A DNA stretch of 41,958 nt. Origin: Melioribacter sp051488665. GTDB lineage: Bacteria > Bacteroidota > Ignavibacteria > Ignavibacteriales > Melioribacteraceae. A program made the translations under genes and the position numbers. This document shows, in pieces, positions 7,237-15,523 of the stretch. A model generated the notes under the pieces. The model was not told where the DNA came from, searched no databases, and saw only the letters and a program-made list of their open reading frames with translations. The stretch is from assembly GCF_051488665.1 (NCBI RefSeq), contig NZ_JBPSEG010000019.1:1-41958 (forward strand), given 5' to 3'. Positions within the stretch are counted from its first letter, which is position 1. Every line of letters starts with the position of its first letter.

Positions 7237-9591
7237 ATGATCAAATATAAATTCCTCTTTTTTATTCTGGTATTATGTTCTTATAGCGCTATTTATGCAC
7301 AAAAAGGCTCAGCCGTAATTTTCGGAAGAATAACCGATGTAAACGGAGAGCCTCTGCCGGGTATCAATGTATTTATTAAAAGCAGCGGGGTCGGGGCGGC
7401 TACGAATGCCGACGGCGCCTACAAAATTTCAAACGTGCCTTCGGGAAAAAACATTATAAATGTCTCCGGAATCGGATTCCTTACTATCACTAAAGAAATT
7501 TTAATTTCGGAGGGAGACACTCTGAATCTTAACTTCGAAATGACGGAAAAAGCGGTAGAACTCGGAAGCGTCCTGGTTGAAGGCAAGTCGGAAGCGCAGC
7601 TCTTGAGAGAAAGAGGATTTTCTGTTTCAGTTCTGGAAAGCAGAGAAAAGAAAAATTTACCCGTTGACGGAAACCGTCTGCTAAGTTCGGCTCCGGGAAT
7701 TCATTTGCGTGAAAGCGGGGGCTTGGGTTCCGGCTTTAATTTGAGTATGAACGGACTTTCGGGAAATCAAATCAGATATTTTATCGACGGCATACCTCTG
7801 GAGAATTTCGGTTCCGCTCTCGCTTTGAATAACTTCCCCGTTAATTTGATCGAGAAGATAGAAATTTACAAAGGAGTCGTCCCCATATCTCTCGGCGCCG
7901 ACGCGCTCGGAGGCGCGGTCAATATTGTTACAGGCTACTGGAAAACTTCTTACCTGGATGCATCTTATTCTCTCGGTTCTTTTAACACTCACCGTTTTTC
8001 TTTGAACAGTCAGTATGCCGACAATACAAAGAAATATTTTCTCAAAGCTTCTTTGTTCTGGAATTATTCGGACAATGACTTCATTATGAAAAACGCGCCG
8101 GTTTACGACCTAAAGCTCGGCAATTTTATTAAGAATATCGATATCAGGCGCTTCCACGACAGTTATAGTTCAATGATGATTAACGCCGAAGCGGGCTTGT
8201 TCGAAAGAAAGTATGCCGATAAAATTTCGTTGAGAATAATAGTGGCGGGCAATAATAAAGATTATCAGCACCCGGATAATAATATTTACAGAGTATTCGG
8301 TAGATTTCATACGACAAATCAAACTGCAATTGCAGGCGTCAATTATTTGAATCAATTTGACAACCTTGAACTCAAAGCATATTCGGCGGCGGGTATAGTC
8401 AGCGAAAGCGTTGTTGATACGTCTCATTTCAAATTTAATTGGGCGGGTGAGTCGATTAAACGCGACGAGGGCGACCCGAAAGGAGAGCTCTTCGAACGTA
8501 AATCTTTATTCGAATTTTCCGATTTTATTATTTCCAATAATATCGGAGCGATTTATAAATTTTCTCATTTCCATTCTCTTGGAATTAATTTAGTCCAGAA
8601 TTATGTCGTTAGAAAGGGAAAGGACAAAGTCGACGAATTTAATCGCTCGTTCGAATCTCCCAATTATATCAACAAGATTCTTGCGGGAGCAGATTACACA
8701 TTCAAATATAACGACCGCTTTGAGTTCAATCTCTTTGCCAAGAGTTATCTGTACCGCGCAAAAATAATTACTATCGATTATGACGATACGGAAATAATAA
8801 CCGAACCGGAACTGTTTCGCTCGGGTTACGGTTTTGCCCTGTCATACAGCCCGTTCGAAAATTTACTTATCAAGAATTCTTTTGAGAAAGCCTATAGGAT
8901 ACCGGAAAGTTACGAAATATTGGGCGACGGCATTTATGTTTTGCCTAATCCGAATTTAAGTCCCGAACGAAGCTATAATCTTAATCTTGGGGTCGACTAC
9001 CGGTTCGAGTCGGGGCTATGGGAGTTTAAAGCCGGAGTAAATTATTTTTATCGTTTATCGAAAGATTTTATACGGTTTAATCCGTTGGGACCCTTCGGGG
9101 AATATGAAAATCTAAGGAACGTAAAAACCGACGGAATTGAAGGAGCGTTTTATTTAAATTACGATGATTTCGTATCGTTAAACTCCAATATTACATATCA
9201 AAATTTGTTGGACGATACCGAATTCGACGAAGGCTTGCCGAATACTAACTATAAAAGCCGTATTCCGAACGTGCCGTATTTCTTTTTCAACAACTCGCTG
9301 GGAATTAGTTTGAGCCGGAAATCATCTCCTAGAAAAATAAACCTCCATTATTCATTGCGTTATGTGCACCAATTTTTTCTGACGTGGGAAAATTTAGGCG
9401 ATGCGAGAGGAAAGAATGTTATTCCTTCTCAGCTCATTCAGGATATTCATGTCGAAATCAGTATGAATGAAGGCAGGTACAATGTTACATTTTCGATTGC
9501 CAATATCTTCGACAAGCTGGCGTACGATAATTTTATGATACAAAAACCCGGAAGGGCATTCAATATAAAACTCAGATATTTTTATAAATAA
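7237..9591 (+). CDS. TonB-dependent outer-membrane receptor, XusA-like (xenosiderophore uptake)
   Basis: This is a 784-residue TonB-dependent receptor. A signal peptide (about 1-22, ending IYAQ) is followed by a carboxypeptidase-regulatory-like beta-sandwich (about 27-115, with GRITDVNGEPLPGINVFI), a plug domain (about 120-235, with LSMNGLSGNQIRYFIDGIPL and LGADALGGAVNIVTG) and a 22-strand barrel to an aromatic-rich C-terminus (KLRYFYK). Its substrate would cross the outer membrane with TonB-ExbBD energy. The two genes downstream encode a DUF4374 lipoprotein and a PepSY-TM protein, the same trio and order as Bacteroides thetaiotaomicron xusABC, which imports ferric enterobactin-type siderophores. 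The xus assignment rests on context; the barrel alone would only say TonB receptor. Confidence 0.82.
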   Translation: MIKYKFLFFILVLCSYSAIYAQKGSAVIFGRITDVNGEPLPGINVFIKSSGVGAATNADGAYKISNVPSGKNIINVSGIGFLTITKEILISEGDTLNLNFEMTEKAVELGSVLVEGKSEAQLLRERGFSVSVLESREKKNLPVDGNRLLSSAPGIHLRESGGLGSGFNLSMNGLSGNQIRYFIDGIPLENFGSALALNNFPVNLIEKIEIYKGVVPISLGADALGGAVNIVTGYWKTSYLDASYSLGSFNTHRFSLNSQYADNTKKYFLKASLFWNYSDNDFIMKNAPVYDLKLGNFIKNIDIRRFHDSYSSMMINAEAGLFERKYADKISLRIIVAGNNKDYQHPDNNIYRVFGRFHTTNQTAIAGVNYLNQFDNLELKAYSAAGIVSESVVDTSHFKFNWAGESIKRDEGDPKGELFERKSLFEFSDFIISNNIGAIYKFSHFHSLGINLVQNYVVRKGKDKVDEFNRSFESPNYINKILAGADYTFKYNDRFEFNLFAKSYLYRAKIITIDYDDTEIITEPELFRSGYGFALSYSPFENLLIKNSFEKAYRIPESYEILGDGIYVLPNPNLSPERSYNLNLGVDYRFESGLWEFKAGVNYFYRLSKDFIRFNPLGPFGEYENLRNVKTDGIEGAFYLNYDDFVSLNSNITYQNLLDDTEFDEGLPNTNYKSRIPNVPYFFFNNSLGISLSRKSSPRKINLHYSLRYVHQFFLTWENLGDARGKNVIPSQLIQDIHVEISMNEGRYNVTFSIANIFDKLAYDNFMIQKPGRAFNIKLRYFYK

Positions 9592-9604
9592 TGCGAGGTA
9601 TAAC

Positions 9605-10849
9605 ATGTCTAATATTGTTTTCAAAAACAAACTCAAATTAATTTTATCAATTATGTTTTCTGCGTTAATCGTCGTATCGTGCGGGGAGTCCGGAACTACC
9701 GACCCCGTAGAGCCGGAAGTTACAAAGGGAATTACAATGGCGTTTAAAACCACAGGCGGCGACGAAACAGAATATCTGATAACACAGGAAAACATAATGG
9801 AGGGTGAAATTTCCGCCGTCGGACAGGGAATAGAACTGACCGGGTGGAGATTTTTTCATAAAGTAGGCAATACTCTTTTTGCATCGGGATACAGTGAAGA
9901 CAATCAGTGCGCCGCTTACGTAAAAGATCAAAACGGCAATATTATTAAAAAGGGCGAGTTCATATTTGAGAATTCGCTTGAAATGTTCGGCAATTCGGAC
10001 GACAATCAAACAATGCTTGCAATGGAAATACCGCGCGCCGGATTTGCAAACAGAAGGCTCTATTTTGTGGACGTGAATAGTGCGCTGGTAAGCAAAATAG
10101 TAGGTACCCGGATTTTCGAATCTCAGGAAGACTCGTTAGTCGCCTGGCCTACGGCTTTGCAGGTGAGAGGGGACAAACTTTTTATACCCTTTCATAAACT
10201 CGACGCCAAAGGATGGTTTACCACTCCGAGTCCCGACAGCGCATTTATTGCAGTTTATTCGTACCCCGACGTCGGAGCTGTGCCGGAGAAAATAATTTCC
10301 GATCCGCGCACGTCGAACATCGGCGTTAACGGCGCGGCAACCGGATTGATTCAAACCGAAAACGGCGATCTCTATTCGTTTTCGTGCGGAGCCTCGATGG
10401 CGGGCTTTTCGCCGGCGTCGTCAAAACCTTCGGGCATTTTAAGAATCAAAGCGGGCAGCACCGACTTTGACCCGAATTATTTCTTTAATGTAGAAAGTAT
10501 TACGGGAGGAAAAATCTTCTGGTTTGACTATCTGGGAAATAATAAAGCGCTTGCCAGGATTCTAACGGACGACAACGGCGGACTGTGGACCGCCTTCGGC
10601 AGAACCGTTTTCAACCAAAAACTTGTCATTCTCGACCTTGTTAATCAGACCGTAACAGACGTGGCAAATATTCCGCTCCATGCGAAAAGATATACCTCGT
10701 CTCCGCTGCTTGTGGAAGACGGAAAGGTTTATGTAAGCGTTGAAACTGCAGGCGACGCTTACGTCTATCAAATTGACATCGAATCCTCTTCGGCGGTAAG
10801 AGGAGCTAAAATAAACGGCAAAACCATTAAAGGCTTTTTTAGAATGTAG
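9605..10849 (+). CDS. DUF4374 lipoprotein, XusB-like siderophore-binding protein
   Basis: This 414-residue lipoprotein starts 13 bases after the receptor, with GAGG seven bases ahead of the ATG. The signal sequence ends in the lipobox VVSC, with Cys26 as the lipidated residue, followed by a flexible acidic linker. The body reads as a repeat-built beta-propeller and matches the DUF4374 family as I recall it (AYVKDQNGNIIKKGEF, VWPTALQVRGDKLFIPF-like stretches). In Bacteroides the family member XusB is a surface lipoprotein that captures ferric siderophore for XusA. An intrinsic terminator follows, so it may be made in excess over the third gene. Confidence 0.78.
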   Translation: MSNIVFKNKLKLILSIMFSALIVVSCGESGTTDPVEPEVTKGITMAFKTTGGDETEYLITQENIMEGEISAVGQGIELTGWRFFHKVGNTLFASGYSEDNQCAAYVKDQNGNIIKKGEFIFENSLEMFGNSDDNQTMLAMEIPRAGFANRRLYFVDVNSALVSKIVGTRIFESQEDSLVAWPTALQVRGDKLFIPFHKLDAKGWFTTPSPDSAFIAVYSYPDVGAVPEKIISDPRTSNIGVNGAATGLIQTENGDLYSFSCGASMAGFSPASSKPSGILRIKAGSTDFDPNYFFNVESITGGKIFWFDYLGNNKALARILTDDNGGLWTAFGRTVFNQKLVILDLVNQTVTDVANIPLHAKRYTSSPLLVEDGKVYVSVETAGDAYVYQIDIESSSAVRGAKINGKTIKGFFRM

Positions 10850-10860
10850 TTGAATATAAA

Positions 10861-10907
10861 TGCGGGACTGCACAAAAACCGATTTGGCGCAGTCCCCGCA
10901 ATTTTTT
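10861..10907 (+). terminator. Intercistronic terminator/attenuator between the XusB-like and XusC-like genes
   Basis: TGCGGGACTG (10861-10870) pairs with CAGTCCCCGCA (10890-10900), with one bulged G, and is followed by ATTTTTTG. The hairpin begins 12 bases after the stop codon of the DUF4374 gene and ends 12 bases before the start of the PepSY gene, so it would reduce rather than fully prevent read-through. Confidence 0.75.
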
Positions 10908-10919
10908 GAAAGGGGCGGA

Positions 10920-12017
10920 ATGAAAAAAATTATCCTAAAAATACACGAAATTATAGGACTGTTGACGGGCGTCGTTGTTCTGATTGTTTCTTTAACCGGG
11001 AGTCTCTGGGTCTTTAATGAAGAAATAAATAATCTGATATACGGGGAGCTCATCGTACCCGTTAGAAACCAGCAGCCATTGACTCCGAGCGCCGCAAAAG
11101 AAATTGCCTCGAAAGTTTTTCCCGGAAAATCGATTCACGGCATTTACTACGGCAAAGCCAACGAACCTCTTGAAGTGATTTTTTATGAGCCGGAGCCTGA
11201 ATTTTACAGCAGCGTATATCTGGATCCGTACAGCGGCAATATACTCAAAAGCGAAAATCATCTGGAAGGTTTTTTTGCTTTTTTGCTTGAAGGGCACCTT
11301 AGTTTGTGGCTACCGGAAGAAATCGGCTCGGAGATAGTCAAAGTATCCGTCCTCCTTTTTATGATTGCGTTAATCAGCGGATTTTATCTGTGGACTAAAG
11401 GAAAAAATAAAAAAAGACGATTGTGGTTCAATTGGAATATTAATACAAGGTGGAAAAGAAAGAATTACGACCTTCATTCAATTATCGGCTTTTATATTTT
11501 CTTTCTTGCTTTCATTATCGCTTTTACGGGCGCAGTAATGGCTTACGATTGGTTTTACTATATAGTTTATAAAGGAGCCGGCGGAGAAAAAGACCCGCGT
11601 TTCATTATACCGAACAATGTCTCGATTGGAAAAAACGAAGAAATGCAAACTCGTATTGACGAGCTGCTTCCTATATTGAAGAGCAGTTATCCTGATGCTG
11701 ACGGATACGAAATCCATTTTCCGCATTCCGATTCTGCATCTATATACGCAGAAGTATATAAAAAGAAAGGGGTTTACTACAACGCCGACTATCTTTTTTT
11801 CGATCAATATACTCTGGAAGAAATAAACACCCCGGGTTTATACGGCAGAGAAGAAGATGCGGATTTTGCCGACTCTATTATTAGAATGAACTATGACGTT
11901 CACGTAGGCGCAATCGGAGGAATAGCCGGCAAAACCGTTGCATTCTTTGTAAGTCTTTTCAGCGCTTCTCTTCCCGTAACCGGATTTTTGTTATGGTTTG
12001 GTAAAAGAAAAAAATAG
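10920..12017 (+). CDS. PepSY-associated transmembrane protein, XusC-like
   Basis: This 365-residue inner-membrane protein of the PepSY_TM family has four membrane segments (about 11-33, 136-157, 186-209 and 330-358), two periplasmic PepSY-like domains and conserved histidines at or near the membrane face: H9 (KIHEI), H126 (EGHLSLW), H186 (DLHSIIG) and H328 (DVHVG). Related proteins are thought to bind heme and reduce ferric siderophores. I chose the ATG at 10920, preceded by GGGGCGGA; an upstream in-frame ATG at 10860 lies in the terminator hairpin and lacks a ribosome site. Its stop lies 5 bp from the stop of the convergent DUF2461 gene, with no separate terminator. Confidence 0.85.
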   Translation: MKKIILKIHEIIGLLTGVVVLIVSLTGSLWVFNEEINNLIYGELIVPVRNQQPLTPSAAKEIASKVFPGKSIHGIYYGKANEPLEVIFYEPEPEFYSSVYLDPYSGNILKSENHLEGFFAFLLEGHLSLWLPEEIGSEIVKVSVLLFMIALISGFYLWTKGKNKKRRLWFNWNINTRWKRKNYDLHSIIGFYIFFLAFIIAFTGAVMAYDWFYYIVYKGAGGEKDPRFIIPNNVSIGKNEEMQTRIDELLPILKSSYPDADGYEIHFPHSDSASIYAEVYKKKGVYYNADYLFFDQYTLEEINTPGLYGREEDADFADSIIRMNYDVHVGAIGGIAGKTVAFFVSLFSASLPVTGFLLWFGKRKK

Positions 12018-12022
12018 AACGG

Positions 12023-12715
12023 TCACCCGCAAATATTTTCCGCCAGCCAATTGTGCAGCGGCAGTAAATCTTTCAGAGTGCGAATGCTGAGTTTTACCGG
12101 ATCTTTGTCTTCCAAAAAAGACACTTCTTTTTCGTCGTATGCGTAAAGACTGCCGTAGAGCAACAATTCCGAATATTTATAATCTTTGTCGAATCCTCTC
12201 GGAATCTGCTTGTAACTTTTGCCTCCGATTGTATATCCTTTCTTTTCGATCTTCTTAAGTAACCGGTTTAATTCTTCGGCGTAGGCTTCAGTCGCCACGG
12301 TCTCCCGGTATTTTTTTAATTGTTCTTTGGTAAACTCGTACATTCCCGCCGCAATGAAGAATGATTCGGGATCGACATGAAAATAGAGTCCGCTCGACTC
12401 CATTTTCTTACCCTTTCCTTCCCAGAAAAGGATGCCCAGATTGGTTTTGTACGGTTTTTTGTCCTTACTGAATCGAACGTCGCGATGGAGTCTGAAAATC
12501 GACTTGTCGATTTTGGGAATTGCCTGGAAGGCGGGTTTGATTTCGATTAAATGCATTGCCATGATTTCGACAAAAGCCTGAGCCGGTTTGAGGAAGTCTT
12601 CTTCGTATTCGCGGCGATGTTCTTCGAACCAATTTCGGTTGTTGTTCTTTTTAAGTTTTTTCAAAAAGCTTAGCGGCGCCGCGGGAAATTTGCTCATGTA
12701 ATTCATATCTGTCAT
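12023..12715 (-). CDS. DUF2461 (TIGR02453) family protein
   Basis: This 230-residue soluble protein of the DUF2461 family carries its hallmark stretches: FLKKLKKNNNRNWFEEHRREYE at the N-terminus, FRLHRDVRFSKDKKPYKTNLG in the middle and GLYFHVDPESFFIAAGMYE after it. The biochemical function of the family is unknown, so none is assigned. An AGGAG site lies nine bases before the ATG at 12715. It starts 29 bases after the TetR gene on the same strand and is probably co-transcribed with it and repressed by it, which makes it the most likely local target of that regulator. Confidence 0.88.
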   Translation of the reverse strand: MTDMNYMSKFPAAPLSFLKKLKKNNNRNWFEEHRREYEEDFLKPAQAFVEIMAMHLIEIKPAFQAIPKIDKSIFRLHRDVRFSKDKKPYKTNLGILFWEGKGKKMESSGLYFHVDPESFFIAAGMYEFTKEQLKKYRETVATEAYAEELNRLLKKIEKKGYTIGGKSYKQIPRGFDKDYKYSELLLYGSLYAYDEKEVSFLEDKDPVKLSIRTLKDLLPLHNWLAENICG

Positions 12716-12744
12716 AACAGAACGCTCCTTCCGGAATATTTATT

Positions 12745-13347
12745 TTATAACTGATTTTTCTTTGCCGGTTTTTTCAAAATCAATCTATCTATGATAGTTT
12801 TTTCCATCAATTTAACGGGCGCCAGCGATTTTTCAAGTTTCATTCTCATAATGGCGCCTTCCCAGCTGTTAACTATTAATTGCGCGGTCTTTTTTGTGTT
12901 CACGGAAATATCGATTTCGCCGGCGGCAATGGCGTCGTCGAGACAAGCTTTGACGAACGATTCAATTTCTTCAAAAGCCCGGGATACTTTTTGTCTGAAT
13001 TTTTCATTCAGGTCTCCCATCTCCTGGGCAAGATTGCAGAGCGGACAGCCTCCCGAATAATTCTCGGATTCGAAAATATCGTTGAAGACGGCTATGAGTT
13101 TTTTTATTCTTTTGATTCCCGACTTCGATTTGCCGGACGTTATTTCTTCTATCTTGGAACGGAAAAACTCGAGATAAAAATCGATTAATTCGATTCCAAG
13201 TTCTTCCTTGCTTTTGAAGTAATAATAAAACGAGCCTTTCGGTACGCCTGCCGTATCAAGAATTTCCTTAATGCCGGTATGATTGAATCCATTTTTTCGT
13301 ATCAGAAACGCGGCGCTTTGAAGTATTTTGGTTTTTGTGGAATTCAT
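12745..13347 (-). CDS. TetR/AcrR family transcriptional regulator
   Basis: This 200-residue repressor has an N-terminal TetR helix-turn-helix (residues 5-50: TKILQSAAFLIRKNGF, then GIKEILDTAGVPKGSFYYYF and KSKEELG). The helical C-terminal ligand domain contains the GGCPLCNLAQEMGD motif seen in the AefR/YxaF-like subgroup (TetR_C_6-type), where a cysteine pair (CPLC) may sense reactive electrophiles; this last point is inference. It is transcribed leftward ahead of the DUF2461 gene and is divergent from a lipoprotein gene. A palindrome fills its own promoter spacer, which indicates autoregulation. The predicted transcription start coincides with the A of the ATG, and I see no ribosome site, so the message is probably leaderless. 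Confidence 0.93.
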   Translation of the reverse strand: MNSTKTKILQSAAFLIRKNGFNHTGIKEILDTAGVPKGSFYYYFKSKEELGIELIDFYLEFFRSKIEEITSGKSKSGIKRIKKLIAVFNDIFESENYSGGCPLCNLAQEMGDLNEKFRQKVSRAFEEIESFVKACLDDAIAAGEIDISVNTKKTAQLIVNSWEGAIMRMKLEKSLAPVKLMEKTIIDRLILKKPAKKNQL

Positions 13348-13351
13348 AAAT

Positions 13352-13382
13352 TTAAAATAGACCGGTCGTCTATAAGTGTCAA
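13352..13382 (-). promoter_or_regulatory. Promoter of the tetR-DUF2461 operon
   Basis: On the minus strand, TTGACA (13382-13377), a 17-bp spacer and TATTTTAA (13359-13352). Counting from the -10 hexamer puts +1 at about 13347, the first base of the tetR ATG, so the transcript is predicted to be leaderless. Confidence 0.72.
13357..13373. promoter_or_regulatory. TetR operator
   Basis: ATAGAC, CGGTC, GTCTAT is a 17-bp palindrome with an inner GACCGGTC. It lies between the -35 and -10 of the tetR promoter. The AGACCGGTC sequence is typical of operators of the NemR/LmrA-like TetR regulators. Bound repressor would block the leftward promoter; its effect on the rightward promoter at 13398 is unclear. 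Confidence 0.72.
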
Positions 13383-13397
13383 GATAATTTTTCTTCT

Positions 13398-13428
13398 TTG
13401 CTTTTCACGGGACGGGTTTTTATTTTGA
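13398..13428 (+). promoter_or_regulatory. Promoter of the lipocalin-like lipoprotein gene
   Basis: TTG (13398-13400), 20 bp, TATTTTGA (13421-13428): the same -33/-7 geometry as the other promoters in this window. Transcription would start near 13433, about 16 bases before the ATG at 13449. Confidence 0.6.
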
Positions 13429-13448
13429 ATCGCATTAAAAGTCTTTTT

Positions 13449-13871
13449 ATGGGATTTTATACCCGACATATCAAATATGCCGTATTAATAATTCTGACGT
13501 TAATGACGGCATGTAACGAAGCGCCGACGAAGAGCGAAGCAATAGAAATCGGCTTGTTATTCAATACGTGGTACGATTCGTACGAGGAGAAGACCGACAG
13601 TACGGATATATTCCGTCCGGAAGGATACAAAGAATTTCCGGTTTCAAGGTTTCGCAGAACAATTGTTTTCAACGACGACGGCACGTGCAGATGGCTGGTT
13701 TTGGATCCCGCCGACCGTCACTATTTCGAGAACGGCACATGGAAATTCAACGGCGCCGAAAGATTGATTTTTATTTACAATGATAAGGGCGAGGAAGTCC
13801 ACATACTGAAAATTCTCGAACTTAACCGCGAATTGCTGAGAGTGTTAATGATTAAATACAGTTACAATTAA
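13449..13871 (+). CDS. Small lipocalin-like lipoprotein
   Basis: The product is a 140-residue predicted lipoprotein. The ATG at 13449 gives a short signal sequence ending in LMTAC, with Cys22 as the lipidation site. A longer reading from a TTG at 13398 would begin at the promoter's -33 element and is rejected. The mature part has the pattern of small lipocalin-like lipoproteins of Bacteroidota: TIVFNDDGTCRWLV, then ENGTWKFNGAERLIFIYNDKG and a final strand ELLRVLMIKYS. Ligand and function are unknown. It is followed after 9 bases by a membrane protein gene, probably in the same transcript, and is divergent from the TetR gene. Confidence 0.7.
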   Translation: MGFYTRHIKYAVLIILTLMTACNEAPTKSEAIEIGLLFNTWYDSYEEKTDSTDIFRPEGYKEFPVSRFRRTIVFNDDGTCRWLVLDPADRHYFENGTWKFNGAERLIFIYNDKGEEVHILKILELNRELLRVLMIKYSYN

Positions 13872-13880
13872 ATCCGGTTT

Positions 13881-14513
13881 ATGATAAAAAAAGAAACAAT
13901 ATTTAATATACCCGCAGCTTCTCTTACGGCTGTAGCCGGAATTGCCTATTTGTCCGTGCATAAATTAATTTATACGATACAGCCGACGCTCGGCTACGAC
14001 GCATCGGTACGGTTTACAACGTCTGTTCTCTGGGCGATTTCGAACTTGTCGATTGTTTATATTGCTACGGCGCTTTTAATCAACGAAAAAAGATTGTCTG
14101 CCGGCGCAAAGCTTTCTCTAAGGCTGGTGAGTATTTTTATCGCTTCTTTGATACTGTTGAGGATACTCGAAGAGTTGTTCCCCGATTGCCTTCGCGAATT
14201 CAGAATAGCAGCCGAGATACTGCGATTGCTCAATTCCCTGGCAATAGTTTTCTTCTTCCTGTTTTTCAGAAGAATAACGAGCGGAAGAAAGCGCTTGAGA
14301 AGAGCCGTTAATCTCGTATTGCTGCCCGTTCTGCTGCTGGTAATTATTAATGTGAGAAGCATTTATCATTATTACCTTTTTTTGAAAGAAGGGGTTGTTT
14401 TTCGCCCGGGCTTTCAGGTGGAAGTTATTGCCGGAATCGTATTTATAATTGCCTACACCGTCGCCGTTAATTTTCTCTTTGTGCTCTATTCGGAATATAA
14501 AACGGATAATTAG
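13881..14513 (+). CDS. Six-helix integral membrane protein of unknown function
   Basis: I do not recognise the family of this 210-residue protein. Hydrophobicity gives six membrane helices (about 9-32, 43-67, 79-100, 109-128, 141-167 and 180-206). Arg/Lys-rich loops (TSGRKRLRRA near 132-141) suggest the even-numbered loops face the cytoplasm. No catalytic motif is evident. The start is the ATG at 13881, nine bases after the lipoprotein stop and without a strong ribosome site, which suggests translational coupling. It ends 20 bases before a new promoter. Confidence 0.75.
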   Translation: MIKKETIFNIPAASLTAVAGIAYLSVHKLIYTIQPTLGYDASVRFTTSVLWAISNLSIVYIATALLINEKRLSAGAKLSLRLVSIFIASLILLRILEELFPDCLREFRIAAEILRLLNSLAIVFFFLFFRRITSGRKRLRRAVNLVLLPVLLLVIINVRSIYHYYLFLKEGVVFRPGFQVEVIAGIVFIIAYTVAVNFLFVLYSEYKTDN

Positions 14514-14532
14514 AAATTCCGAAATAATTTGC

Positions 14533-14563
14533 TTGACAAGAAGTAATAATTCCGTTATTTTTA
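14533..14563 (+). promoter_or_regulatory. Promoter of the membrane protein/winged-helix operon
   Basis: TTGACA (14533-14538), 17 bp, TATTTTTA (14556-14563). Transcription would start about 14568, inside the 25-bp element shared with the TPR/TonB-receptor gene pair, so a protein bound there would overlap the start point. Confidence 0.68.
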
Positions 14564-14585
14564 CTTTATAAAACAAAGTGCTTTG
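14561..14585. promoter_or_regulatory. Shared 25-bp element, copy 1 (candidate winged-helix operator)
   Basis: TTACTTTAT, 5 bp, AAAGT, 1 bp, CTTTG. All 19 specified positions are identical in the copy at 15524-15548, while the six spacer positions all differ. The AAAGTnCTTT part is itself an inverted repeat. It ends 14 bases before the GTG start of the membrane protein gene. Confidence 0.6.
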
Positions 14586-14599
14586 CAATAGGAGGAAGC

Positions 14600-15202
14600 G
14601 TGGACGGCAACAGGGCGTTGGAGGATCTTAAGTTTATCAGAAAAGTTATTGAAGAAACAAAACGGGAAGTGGTTCATAACGGCAAGGATTATATCTTCTG
14701 GGGAATTCTTGTTATTGTCGGTATGCTTGCTATGTATATCCCGATTAAACTTCGTCTTCATTTTAACTATTTCTATATCTGGGTCGTATTGATTCCGGTC
14801 GGCTGGCTCTACTCATTTTATAATAAAAGAAAAACGGAGAAAAATTCTCCGATGACATATGCGGGAAAATTGATTTCTTCGGTTTGGCTCGCCGCGGGAA
14901 TCAGTATGACTTTAATCGGATTTGTCGGCACTCTTTCCGGCAGCATTACACCGCCGTCCATCAATCCGCTTTTATCGGTAATAATGGGCATCGGATATAT
15001 GGTTACGGGAAAAATTCTCGAGAGCAAATGGTTGACCAACGTATCTGTAGGCTGGTGGTGCGGCGCTCTTATACTTTTCTTTGTTCGCTCGGAAATGCAA
15101 TTTCTCTTAATGGCTTTAATGATGCTGGCGTTTCAAACCGTCCCCGGAATTGTGATTTACAAAAAATACAAAAAGGAGATGGAGAACAGAATTGACCGAT
15201 AA
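14600..15202 (+). CDS. Six-helix membrane protein paired with a winged-helix regulator
   Basis: The protein has 200 residues and a GTG start with GGAGG eight bases upstream. A short cytoplasmic N-terminal helix (DLKFIRKVIEETKREV) precedes six predicted membrane segments (about 28-51, 54-74, 90-113, 122-139, 147-162 and 166-190) and a basic tail (YKKYKKEMENRIDR). The family is unknown to me. Its 3' end overlaps the following winged-helix gene by 11 bases, so the two are translated together; a membrane sensor or anti-regulator role for that factor is inference only. It lies directly behind a promoter and the 25-bp element. Confidence 0.78.
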   Translation: MDGNRALEDLKFIRKVIEETKREVVHNGKDYIFWGILVIVGMLAMYIPIKLRLHFNYFYIWVVLIPVGWLYSFYNKRKTEKNSPMTYAGKLISSVWLAAGISMTLIGFVGTLSGSITPPSINPLLSVIMGIGYMVTGKILESKWLTNVSVGWWCGALILFFVRSEMQFLLMALMMLAFQTVPGIVIYKKYKKEMENRIDR

Positions 15203-15506
15203 ATCCGGAAACGATTTTAATTATCAAAAGCTCGATGAAGTTATCCATTCGAGAATACGGCTTGCCATCATGTCGGTTTTGATCGGTCTGGAAGAAGCGG
15301 AATTCAATTTTCTCAAAGAAAAAGTAAAAGCCACCGACGGCAATCTCAGCGTTCACTTGCGCAAACTCGAAGACTCGGGTTATATTAGTTCGAAAAAGGA
15401 ATTTATCGACAGGAAGCCGAAAACAACGTATAAATTGACCGCCAAAGGAAAAAAAGCTTTCGAAGCCTATATCGAACAACTTGAAAAAATAATAGGAAAG
15501 AAGTAA
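15192..15506 (+). CDS. Winged-helix transcriptional regulator (HTH_34-like)
   Basis: This 104-residue DNA-binding protein is a single MarR/ArsR-like winged helix. Residues about 13-80 hold the pattern DEVIHSRIRLAIMSVL, then NFLKEKVKATDGNLSVHLRKLEDSGYI (recognition helix), followed by the wing with KPKTTYKLTAKGKKAFEAY. It matches small HTH_34-type regulators and has no ligand domain. The start is TTG at 15192, overlapping the end of the membrane gene, with GGAGAA five bases before it. It probably binds the 25-bp element found ahead of its own operon and ahead of the TPR/TonB-receptor pair (inference). Confidence 0.88.
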   Translation: MTDKSGNDFNYQKLDEVIHSRIRLAIMSVLIGLEEAEFNFLKEKVKATDGNLSVHLRKLEDSGYISSKKEFIDRKPKTTYKLTAKGKKAFEAYIEQLEKIIGKK

Positions 15507-15523
15507 GAAATTTTTTTGTTTAA

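Noticed and set aside
13398..13448. Upstream TTG start adding 17 residues to the lipocalin-like lipoprotein
   Set aside because: The TTG coincides with the promoter's -33 box and the extra residues displace the lipoprotein signal sequence from the N-terminus.
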